Source of the DNA: CAZUZS01 sp964624795
Lineage (GTDB): Bacteria > Calditrichota > Calditrichia > RBG-13-44-9
DNA length: 64,000 nucleotides
Direction: 5' to 3'
Assembly: GCA_964624795.1 (NCBI GenBank)
Contig: CAZUZS010000007.1
Coordinates: 1 to 64,000 of the forward strand
Positions 34,899 to 42,741 of the stretch are shown here, in pieces (positions within the stretch are counted from its first letter, which is position 1; every line of letters starts with the position of its first letter). The notes beneath the pieces were generated by a model that was not told the DNA's origin, ran no database searches, and worked only from the letters and a program-made list of their open reading frames with translations. The translations under genes and the position numbers were made by a program.

Positions 34899-36011
34899 AT
34901 GAAAACCTTTGTCTGGATAACACTATTTGCATTGGGGGGCATCATGGTTTTATCGCAATGCGCTACGAAAAAGAACAATTCACAAAACATAACCCGCGGA
35001 TTGGCAGACACAGTAGGATTTGCGCATACCGCAGAACAAATGGACTCGGTGATGCAACGAATCGACCGTTTGTACGGGAAAGAACGGGAATCTGTTTTCC
35101 GCATGAACAAGATCGATTCTCAAACCGCCTGGCAGGTAATTATTTCGCCGCACGACGATTACAGCTACGCCGGAGATCTTTATCCGTATGTGCTGAACAA
35201 CCTGTCCGCGCCAACGGTTATCTTATTTGGAGTTGCTCATAAGGCGCGTAATTTCGGGATCGAAGACAAAATTGTGTTCGACAGTTTTAAGCAGTGGCGG
35301 GGGCCTTACGGTTACATACCGGTATCGCCGCTTCGCGAAGAAATTATGGCCGGTTTGCCAAGCAGTCTCTACATGGTAAGCGACAGCCTGCAGGAAACCG
35401 AACATTCGGTGGAGGCGCTGCTTCCCTTTTTGCAATACTACCACCGCACAGTGCAAATTGTCTCCATTTTAGTGCCTTACATGAGTTATGAGCGGATGCA
35501 GGAGATCGTGAAACCACTGTCTGAAGCGATTCAAAACGCGACAGCAAAAAGGAACTGGAAATGGGGACGGGATTTTGCTTTTGCCATCTCAAACGATTGC
35601 GTTCATTATGGCGATGAGGATTGGGGCGGGAAAAGTTACGCGCGTTTCGGGGCAGACAGTGCCGGCTATCGCGCCGCGACAAAATATGACATGGACATAA
35701 TAAGCGAATGCCTGATTGACCGGATCGATCCCCAGCGCATCCGCCGGTTTACCCAATATACCGTAAAAAAGGACGATTACCGGGAATATGCCTGGACGTG
35801 GTGCGGGCGATACGCCGTGCCGTTCGGAATGCTGACCGCCTATGATCTGGAAAACAGATTGGGGGGAAAGTCTTTAAATGGCAAGATGCTGCGATATTCC
35901 ACCAGTCTGGTTCATCCGCCTATCCCGGTATCGGATCTGGGCTTGGGAATTACCGCCCCGGCCAAAATACGGCACTGGGTTGGCTATGTGGCTATCGGCT
36001 ATCAATTCTAA
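34899..36011 (+). CDS. Exported MEMO-family (AmmeMemoRadiSam protein B-like) protein
   Basis: The 370-residue product resembles MEMO1/AmmeMemoRadiSam system protein B, a fold related to class III extradiol dioxygenases. Key segments are IISPHDDYSYAGDLY (putative metal His), VILFGVAHK, EHSVEALLPFLQY and the NDCVHYG loop. Unlike typical MEMO proteins it has an N-terminal signal peptide, MKTFVWITLFALGGIMVLSQC, whose end is lipobox-like but with Gln at -1, so lipidation is doubtful. ATG 34899 has GGAG upstream; earlier in-frame codons look random. No AMMECR1 or radical-SAM partner is in the window. Function unknown. Confidence 0.82.
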   Translation: MKTFVWITLFALGGIMVLSQCATKKNNSQNITRGLADTVGFAHTAEQMDSVMQRIDRLYGKERESVFRMNKIDSQTAWQVIISPHDDYSYAGDLYPYVLNNLSAPTVILFGVAHKARNFGIEDKIVFDSFKQWRGPYGYIPVSPLREEIMAGLPSSLYMVSDSLQETEHSVEALLPFLQYYHRTVQIVSILVPYMSYERMQEIVKPLSEAIQNATAKRNWKWGRDFAFAISNDCVHYGDEDWGGKSYARFGADSAGYRAATKYDMDIISECLIDRIDPQRIRRFTQYTVKKDDYREYAWTWCGRYAVPFGMLTAYDLENRLGGKSLNGKMLRYSTSLVHPPIPVSDLGLGITAPAKIRHWVGYVAIGYQF

Positions 36012-36149
36012 CAAACTTCCTTCTGCACAGAAAGATACCAGCAGTCACCTGAATTGAAGAAGCGGATCACCTGCGAAAGAAAATTTAGAGCTGTGCGGAG
36101 GAGGATAATCCGCACGAAATGATTTCGTAGTGGAACACAAAAAATAATA

Positions 36150-36180
36150 AAGCCGGAATCTTGATAGATGATTCCGGCTT
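36150..36180 (-). terminator. Rho-independent terminator for the mtnA-TPR operon
   Basis: AAGCCGGAATC (36150-36160) pairs perfectly with GATTCCGGCTT (36170-36180), loop nine bases. Read on the minus strand it is followed by TTATTATTTTTT, a good U-tract, 28 bases beyond the TPR gene's stop. The plus-strand side lacks a T-run, so the gene at 34899-36011 is not obviously served. Confidence 0.85.
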
Positions 36181-36207
36181 CTTGATACACGGGCACAAAC
36201 TAGAATC

Positions 36208-37326
36208 CTATTTGTTACCTTCCAGTTCTTTTTGTTTTTCGAAAGCTTCCTGGGCCTTTTCTTTGTTTCCCTTTTGAGCGTAGACGACACCAAGATTGTT
36301 CCACAGTAATGCCGAATCCGGAAACTTCTGAACCGCATCCAGCAGAAATGGCAATTCATTATCGTAGATTTCTTCGTATTTCTGCTTATCTTCCGGTTTC
36401 TCGGTTTCGTTGTACTGGTCCTGATATTTCTGTGCAATCTGCAGATACGAAATACTCAGAATTTCGTACATATCCTTGTTGTTGGGATCCAGCTCAATTG
36501 TTTTTTTCAGATAGGGAATTGCATCCTGGTATTTCTCATTGTTGTAATAAATAATGGCAATATTCATGGGAATGGCAGAGTTGTTTGGCTCTTCCTGCAT
36601 ACCAAAATCAAATTCCTTAATTGCACTATCCCAATCCTTTTCTTTGGCATAAATTTCGCCCATGGCCAGGTGTGCCTCCACGTCTTTAGGATTCACCGCA
36701 AGCGCTTTCTGGTACATATCCTTGGCTTTTTCAACCTGATCCGTCTTGTAGTAGAAATCTCCCACCGACACCATCAAGGTATCGTTCTTGGGATTTTTTG
36801 CGATGGACTGAAGCAGATATTTTTCAGCAGAGGCGGTATCACCACTCTCAAGGAAAGACACCGAAAGCGGCGTCAAAGGTTCTTCTCGAGAGGGATCAGC
36901 CTCATACGCATTCAGAAATTTGTCCGCTGCCTTTTCGAAAAGCTGTTTACGCTTCTCCGGGTCCTGCTCATCCCTGGCTTTGTTGTAATAATTTTTTAAA
37001 CCGTCGTTATAGTTCTCCGCGAAATATTTAAACCGGTCCTGATCGATTTCTGTCTTGAACTTGGGACCAATTGCCAGACTTTTGTCAAATGCCTGGTTCA
37101 TTTCAACAAAATTACCCTTGCGACCTTCCAGCATTCCGAGATAATACCAGGCTTCCGGGTCATTGGGATATTCTACTACTGCCTGCTTCGCAAGATCATA
37201 TGCCTTATCATACAATCCGTGTTGGATATTGACAACAATACCTTCAACTATAGGGGGACGACAATTGCTTCCCAGAATCACAATGGACAACAGTGCAAGA
37301 ATGAAGAAACCCGCAAATTTTTTCAT
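36208..37326 (-). CDS. Exported tetratricopeptide-repeat protein
   Basis: The 372-residue protein starts with a signal peptide (MKKFAGFFILALLSIVILGSNC) that may be a lipoprotein signal, though Asn at -1 is unusual. About seven TPR units follow, for example YDLAKQAVVEYPNDPEAWYYLGM, split here by eye, and the units around PKNDTLMVSVGDFYYK, PKDVEAHLAMGEIYAKE and PNNKDMYEILSISYLQ. TPRs serve as protein-protein scaffolds in envelope complexes. Its ATG overlaps the stop of mtnA by four bases (ATGA), so the two are coupled, although no functional link between them is known. Confidence 0.85.
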   Translation of the reverse strand: MKKFAGFFILALLSIVILGSNCRPPIVEGIVVNIQHGLYDKAYDLAKQAVVEYPNDPEAWYYLGMLEGRKGNFVEMNQAFDKSLAIGPKFKTEIDQDRFKYFAENYNDGLKNYYNKARDEQDPEKRKQLFEKAADKFLNAYEADPSREEPLTPLSVSFLESGDTASAEKYLLQSIAKNPKNDTLMVSVGDFYYKTDQVEKAKDMYQKALAVNPKDVEAHLAMGEIYAKEKDWDSAIKEFDFGMQEEPNNSAIPMNIAIIYYNNEKYQDAIPYLKKTIELDPNNKDMYEILSISYLQIAQKYQDQYNETEKPEDKQKYEEIYDNELPFLLDAVQKFPDSALLWNNLGVVYAQKGNKEKAQEAFEKQKELEGNK

Positions 37327-38396
37327 GAAATTAGCTCCTTATGATTTTGATGATTTTTGCGTTTTGATTTTATTTCGGTTATGGATGGTTCCAGGGGTTG
37401 ACGGAGTACCCCGGCTTCAGTAATAATCCCCGTAATCAATTCCGCCGGGGTAACATCGAATGCCGGATTCCAGCATTCGGCGTCTCGAATGGTAACCGGG
37501 AGCTGCCCCCAAATGTCTGTAATTTCTTCGCAACCTCTTTCTTCAATAGGTATTTGTTCGCCGGTGGCGATAGAAAAATCAAAGGTTGAGAGCGGCGCCG
37601 CCACATAAAACGGAATTTTATGGAAATGGGAATTGACTGCCAGGCTGTAGGTGCCAATCTTATTTGCAGTATCGCCATTTGCAGCAATGCGGTCGGCGCC
37701 AACAATCACCATGTCAACTTTCCTGGTAGACATGGCTGCGGCAGCCATCCCATCGGTTATCAATTTGGCAGGAATACCTGCCTGCTTCAATTCCCACATC
37801 GTGAGCCGTGCCCCCTGCAATAAAGGGCGTGTTTCGTCTGCCAGCACACAGATACTTTTCCCCTGGCGGAATGCGGTGTGAATTACGCCAAAAGCGGTGC
37901 CAATTCCAGCGGTGGCCAACGCGCCGGTGTTACAATGGGTAAGAATCGTCATGCCATCCGCAATCAAGGGTGCGCCTGCTTCCCCGATTTTCTCACAGCG
38001 AATTTCATCATCCCGCTGAATCTCTTTTGCAAGGGCCAGAATTGCCAGCGGCAATTTACTCGGCTCTACCTCTGACAGTTCAATCTCCGAAATAACACTT
38101 TCCAGCGCCCATTTAAGATTTACTGCGGTTGGCCGTGCGCTTGCCAGGTAGTCCGCAGATTTCCTGATTTCATCCAGAAAACCGTCTCGGTCGGAAAATT
38201 GCCGGCCTTGTACTGCCAAATACAGGCCGTATGCCGCAGCCACGCCGATTGCCGGGGCGCCTCTCACCCGAAGTTTTTGAATTGCCTCATAAACTTCATC
38301 AATTGTATATAAATTTCTGTAGACCTGCCTGTGGGGAATCTCGGTTTGGTCTATTATCCGCAAATATTTATCAGACCATGTAATACATTTTATCAT
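37323..38396 (-). CDS. mtnA: S-methyl-5-thioribose-1-phosphate isomerase
   Basis: The 357-residue enzyme of the eIF2B-like isomerase family converts methylthioribose-1-phosphate to methylthioribulose-1-phosphate in methionine salvage. Landmarks: RVRGAPAIGVAAAYG, THCNTGALATAG (catalytic Cys) and VGADRIAANGDTANKIGT (catalytic Asp). ATG 38396 is preceded by GGAAG; TTG 38408 is a less likely start. No other mtn gene is nearby. It overlaps the downstream TPR gene by four bases. Confidence 0.95.
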   Translation of the reverse strand: MIKCITWSDKYLRIIDQTEIPHRQVYRNLYTIDEVYEAIQKLRVRGAPAIGVAAAYGLYLAVQGRQFSDRDGFLDEIRKSADYLASARPTAVNLKWALESVISEIELSEVEPSKLPLAILALAKEIQRDDEIRCEKIGEAGAPLIADGMTILTHCNTGALATAGIGTAFGVIHTAFRQGKSICVLADETRPLLQGARLTMWELKQAGIPAKLITDGMAAAAMSTRKVDMVIVGADRIAANGDTANKIGTYSLAVNSHFHKIPFYVAAPLSTFDFSIATGEQIPIEERGCEEITDIWGQLPVTIRDAECWNPAFDVTPAELITGIITEAGVLRQPLEPSITEIKSKRKNHQNHKELIS

Positions 38397-38408
38397 AGGC
38401 GCTTCCAA

Positions 38409-38733
38409 GTCAAACAGCCCGAAAATTTAGGTCGTTGTGATTATAATTTCAAGAAAATTTATTTTTTACAGATTTAAAGAAATCGCGATCTCAAAGTTCG
38501 CATAAAACAGTATGTCTAACATGTAACTCTGCAAACAGGAACTCTGCCAACCGCAAATTTAACTTTTGCCATCATTCCAGGTTTCACAGGCGTAAATTAT
38601 CGCTCCAACAAAATGATTTTCCGCGGAATATATTAGTACCGGGGCTTTACCATTTGTATATTTTCCAGGAATATTTTACATTTAACTGCCTATTGAGGCA
38701 AACCAGGCAGCAAATAAAAATTGAGGAGGCATA
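38409..38733. other. Divergent intergenic region between mtnA and sppA
   Basis: These 325 bases are AT-rich and contain no open frame of note. I looked for a SAM-type riboswitch ahead of mtnA and did not see its conserved core. GAGGAGG directly before ATG 38734 is a strong ribosome site for sppA. Confidence 0.45.
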
Positions 38734-41157
38734 ATGCTAAGAGGCTTGAGCGTTTTTTGCACACTGCTTTTCTTTTTCACTATTGCCGGTCGGAGCCAGG
38801 CGATTCCGGGTTATTACACGAATTATGATTTTCTCATGACATCCCCGGCGGCATACGGAGATGGATTAGCTGGATTTGTAAACCCTGCAAATCTGAACAT
38901 GGTGAAAAATTTCGACGGACGCTTCTATTGGTCCAATCAGGCAGGCGCAAGCCAGGAAATAAATGATTGGGGAATTTTTGCCGCGACCCACGGATTGGGT
39001 TTCGGAGCGCTCCGCCACCACGTGGGCTCATATCGCGCGACCGATTACCACATTTCTACCGGTTTTGGAAGCCAGGGATGGTCCATGGGTTTGGGTTACG
39101 GCTGGTCTTCCGGCGAAGTTGTTCCCACCTCACTACACGAAAAAATGCTCATTACCGGCGCGATTATCCGGCCTCTGCGCTTTATTTCTTTGGGCCTGAT
39201 TGGAAATTTTTCGGTGGAAAGCAATGCCAAAGAAGGTGCAGCGGAAATCGGTATTCGTCCCTTGGGAACGCCGCGACTCACACTTTTTGCGGATGGGGCA
39301 CTACAAAAGCAGATGCGGCTTTCCGACGCGCCCTGGAGCGCGGGCGGTATAATTCAATTGGTCGAGGGAATTCATGTAGTAGGACGCTATTTCGATGGAA
39401 AGGCATTTACTCTTGGCTTGTCCCTGAATCTTGGAAAAGTGGGAGGGGGCATGCAAAGCCATTTCAACTCTGACAACGAACACGCTTATGACAACTACAT
39501 GGTTCGAATCGGGGGAATGCAGCCCAGCTTTTTCCCAACCCTGATTGAAAAAAACCGGCGCTATCTGGCGATGAATTTACGAGGCCAGGTAGGTTATCTT
39601 CGATATGTATTGTTCGACAAACATACGCACACGTTGCTGGATATCATCAACCAACTCAAGGCAGCATCCCAGGATCCCCGGATCGGCATAATTGCGGTGA
39701 ATCTCTCCTCGGTGCAAGTTTCCCCGGAAGTCGCATGGGAAATCCGCCAGGAATTAAAAAATGCACAGGCTGCGGGTAAGAAAGTTGTGGCATTTATCGA
39801 CCGGGCACAGATGACGATCTACCACCTGGCAAGTGTTGCGGATATTGTGGTAATGGACCCGCAAGGGGACATTATGCTGCCAGGGCTGTCGATGGGCAGG
39901 ACCTATTTGAAGGGAACGCTTCATAAGCTTGGTTTGAATTTTGATGCCTGGCGCTATTTTAAATACAAATCGGCGGCGGAAGTACTAAGCCGTGACGATA
40001 TGTCGGAACCGGATCGCGAACAGCGGCAGGCTTTTATCGATGATTGGTACAATACGATTCGGGCAGACGTCTGCGCTTCCCGGAAATTCAGCACTGAAAA
40101 ATTTGACCAAATGGTAAACAACGAAGTCTTTTACATGCCGGAAGATGCAGTTCGGGCAGGACTGGCGGATACGCTTGCCCGCTGGGACGACCTGAACCAT
40201 GTGATAAACAAGCTTGCCGGTGAAAAAATGTGGAAAATGCCACCTGCCGATATTTTGCAGATCGCACTCCCGTCCCAGCGTTGGGGAGATAAACCCAAAA
40301 TTGCCGTTGTGTATGGGCTTGGCGCCACCGAAATGGACAGCGGAATCCGGGCCAGATGGCTGGGCAGGCAATTCCTGAAACTGGCAAAGGACCGGTCGGT
40401 AAAGGCTGTGGTTTTTCGTGTCGATTCGCCGGGTGGCGACGGTATGGCCAGTGACATTGTAGCAGAGGCGCTTAAAAAATGCAGCAAGGAAAAACCGGTA
40501 ATCGTGAGCCAGGGGCAGGTTGCCGGCTCCGGCGGTTACTGGATTTCGATGTATGGAAGCGAAATAGTAGCCGGTCCGAACACATTAACCGGCTCTATCG
40601 GCGTTATTGGTGGATGGTTATATGATACCGGTTTCAGCAGTAAATTGGGGATGACCTCGGATCTGGTGAAGCGCGGCGACCATGCGGACCTGGGATTTGG
40701 CGTTACGCTCCCATTCCTGGGTATTGAAGTGCCGGCCCGCAACCTGACTCCCGATGAGCAGGAAAAGGTGAAATCGCTGATCTTCAAAATGTACGATATT
40801 TTTGTCCAAAAGGTAGCTCGCGGACGGGGCATGACGGTCGAGAAAGTGAAGGAAATTGGGCAGGGGCATTTTTACTCCGGGCTGGAAGGAGAAAAGCTGG
40901 GCCTGGTGGATGAAATCGGCGGATTGATGACTGCCCTGACAATCGCAAAACAAAAAGCGGGAATCAAGGCCGACACCGAGATCGATATTGAAGAAATCCC
41001 TTCAAATAAAGGGCTCTTTGATTTCGGATCCCGATTCTCGCCGCTGGGGACAGAGCTGCGGGAAAACCGCATCCTGCAAAGCCTGCGCCTGCTCAGCGAA
41101 CACCAGGGAGAACCGCTGCCATTCATGCTGCCGGGAGATTATCCGGAACCGGAATAA
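38734..41157 (+). CDS. sppA: Signal peptide peptidase SppA (S49) fused to an N-terminal barrel-like domain
   Basis: The 807-residue protein has a signal peptide, then about 245 residues (24-268) with features of an outer-membrane barrel of the PorV/FadL sort: Gly/aromatic strands and an N-terminal NPANLNM motif. From about 270 onward it is a long-form SppA with two S49 domains. The predicted dyad is K412 (FKYKSAAE, first half) and S599 (VAGSGGYW, second half), matching the split Lys/Ser arrangement of E. coli SppA. E. coli SppA (618 residues) is anchored by a transmembrane helix; here that is replaced by the extra domain. The Lys-Ser dyad is intact, so activity is likely; location at the outer membrane is inference. 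Confidence 0.88.
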   Translation: MLRGLSVFCTLLFFFTIAGRSQAIPGYYTNYDFLMTSPAAYGDGLAGFVNPANLNMVKNFDGRFYWSNQAGASQEINDWGIFAATHGLGFGALRHHVGSYRATDYHISTGFGSQGWSMGLGYGWSSGEVVPTSLHEKMLITGAIIRPLRFISLGLIGNFSVESNAKEGAAEIGIRPLGTPRLTLFADGALQKQMRLSDAPWSAGGIIQLVEGIHVVGRYFDGKAFTLGLSLNLGKVGGGMQSHFNSDNEHAYDNYMVRIGGMQPSFFPTLIEKNRRYLAMNLRGQVGYLRYVLFDKHTHTLLDIINQLKAASQDPRIGIIAVNLSSVQVSPEVAWEIRQELKNAQAAGKKVVAFIDRAQMTIYHLASVADIVVMDPQGDIMLPGLSMGRTYLKGTLHKLGLNFDAWRYFKYKSAAEVLSRDDMSEPDREQRQAFIDDWYNTIRADVCASRKFSTEKFDQMVNNEVFYMPEDAVRAGLADTLARWDDLNHVINKLAGEKMWKMPPADILQIALPSQRWGDKPKIAVVYGLGATEMDSGIRARWLGRQFLKLAKDRSVKAVVFRVDSPGGDGMASDIVAEALKKCSKEKPVIVSQGQVAGSGGYWISMYGSEIVAGPNTLTGSIGVIGGWLYDTGFSSKLGMTSDLVKRGDHADLGFGVTLPFLGIEVPARNLTPDEQEKVKSLIFKMYDIFVQKVARGRGMTVEKVKEIGQGHFYSGLEGEKLGLVDEIGGLMTALTIAKQKAGIKADTEIDIEEIPSNKGLFDFGSRFSPLGTELRENRILQSLRLLSEHQGEPLPFMLPGDYPEPE

Positions 41158-41276
41158 ATGCAGGCAATTGTAGAGAATCTCGCTTGCGAGCAAAATGATT
41201 CCGGAATTCCCGGGTATGATAATCGCAAAACTAATGGCCAAACAGGATAGATTTCCAATCAAAACATCCCCTTCCC

Positions 41277-41296
41277 TTCCCCCTTAGAAGGGGGAA
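41277..41296. repeat. GC-rich palindrome in convergent intergenic region
   Basis: TTCCCCCTT (41277-41285) and AAGGGGGAA (41288-41296) form a perfect palindrome around AG, set within wider C/T-rich then G/A-rich flanks. It lies between convergent sppA and the FadL-like gene and could be a transcription stop or a small repeated element; a related palindrome occurs at 60666. Confidence 0.55.
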
Positions 41297-41389
41297 AGAG
41301 GAGGATGTTCTTCGATGGGAGATAGAATGGTCTGCGAGAGGTGGGCAGTTCTGCAACTAAAGCAATTACCTGCCCGGTAATCTTTGCAT

Positions 41390-42697
41390 TTACTTTCCCA
41401 GGTTCAGGAAGTAAGTGAAGGTGATCTGCCCGAAGAAATAGGATTCTTCCACGTTGTCAATGGGACTGCCGGAACGATTCCCGCCAAACAGCGCATCATC
41501 GAACAGGTCCGGCCAACGGTAGGAGTTCCGGCTGAAAGCACCGGCTACATCCAACCGCCAGGTGCTCGCCAGGTAACCTGTTCCCGCACCTAACAGCGTT
41601 TGGGTCTCGTTTTTATCCCGGAAGGAATTCCGGTATTGCATACCTACACGAAGCGGAATTTGATTGTAAAAAATGTGTTCAATGCCGGCCTTTAAGTCAA
41701 ACACATCTGAGAATTCCCAGGTGTAAGGAACGACATTCCCGAAATTGTCCACGGAATTTTCAGAGGCACCGGAACCGGAGTAGGTCACGTTGGACCAAAA
41801 TTCGTAAGTAAAATCGACATTCAGCCGGGCCTGCAGTTCCTGCCTTGCCCGATACTCGAAGGCACCGGTTACTTTCATCGGGTAGCCGATCTCTTCGTTC
41901 AACATTTCGCCGGATTCATTTGTAGCGGAGTATTTTACAGTGTAGGGAAGCGAAACATCCGCCCCGGCGGAGATGCGCTCGTTGACGCGGTAAACTCCGC
42001 CAAAAGAGAGCACCAGCGGAGTATTCTCAAGCTTTCGGTCCGCGGAAGACAGAATATCGGCCTCAGTAGCCTTTACAAAATCGATCTGTTTTTTGTATGC
42101 CAGAGAGCCTTTCAGAATTCCGGCCTGGACTCCGAGCGATAATTTGGGCAAAAACGGCAGGGTTGCGGCGCCAGCAAAACTGTAGCGCTGAAGTGCACCG
42201 GTAAAGTCAATACGATTATACGCTTCCAGGGAGTCGCCAAATATGTTCTGGCGAACCTCCTCCAAGTATTTGTAATTTTGATCGACTTCCGTGAAGGAAC
42301 CTGCCGCCAGGCTTATCGCAGGTATTCCTTTTAACGGCAGGCGGATCGCCAGCGCTCCCTGCGGACGGCTGAACCAGTTATCATTCACAGCATAAATCCC
42401 ATCCCCAATGATTCCGGAAAAACGATCGTAGAGCGGGTAAGATCTGCGTTCCTCCAATTTGCGAAGCGAAAGGCTAAACTGGCCCGCAGCGAAATGGTCA
42501 ATCTGGGTAAGCGCCGCCGGGTTATACAGAATAGCAGCCGGCGAATTCAGGGAGACAGACCCGCCTCCCCCCAGGGAAAGGGAACGGGCGTCCGGAAACT
42601 GCCAGTACTGCCCAATCGGGAAAGAGGGGTAATTCTGGCTGAAGGTAAAAGAGGCAAATAAAAAAATTAAGGTTATGCTTAAAATTGAAATTCTCAT
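41390..42697 (-). CDS. FadL/OmpP1-like outer-membrane protein
   Basis: The 435-residue product has a Sec signal (ending FASFTFSQ) and a barrel of the OmpP1/FadL/TodX class, seen from the N-terminal LGGGGSVSLNSPAAILYNPAAL (quoted in two parts: LGGGGSVSLNSP then AAILYNPAALT), which matches the family's 'hatch' start, followed by regularly spaced aromatic beta-strands to the final FGQITFTYFLNLGK. FadL-class proteins carry hydrophobic ligands across the outer membrane. AGGAGA precedes ATG 42697. It is the last gene of a four-gene minus-strand group encoding surface proteins, 44 bases after the helix-hairpin-helix gene. Confidence 0.8.
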   Translation of the reverse strand: MRISILSITLIFLFASFTFSQNYPSFPIGQYWQFPDARSLSLGGGGSVSLNSPAAILYNPAALTQIDHFAAGQFSLSLRKLEERRSYPLYDRFSGIIGDGIYAVNDNWFSRPQGALAIRLPLKGIPAISLAAGSFTEVDQNYKYLEEVRQNIFGDSLEAYNRIDFTGALQRYSFAGAATLPFLPKLSLGVQAGILKGSLAYKKQIDFVKATEADILSSADRKLENTPLVLSFGGVYRVNERISAGADVSLPYTVKYSATNESGEMLNEEIGYPMKVTGAFEYRARQELQARLNVDFTYEFWSNVTYSGSGASENSVDNFGNVVPYTWEFSDVFDLKAGIEHIFYNQIPLRVGMQYRNSFRDKNETQTLLGAGTGYLASTWRLDVAGAFSRNSYRWPDLFDDALFGGNRSGSPIDNVEESYFFGQITFTYFLNLGK

Positions 42698-42741
42698 CAG
42701 TGAGTCTCCTGCGTCGACTGTTTCATCCTACTTGGGTATTG

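Noticed and set aside
31001..38630. Shared GATTTTCCGCG upstream of the helicase gene and of sppA as a common operator
   Set aside because: The match is too short to exceed chance and is not palindromic; no third copy was noticed.
38409..38733. SAM riboswitch ahead of mtnA
   Set aside because: Methionine-salvage genes can have one, but no conserved SAM-I or SAM-II core or terminator fold is visible.
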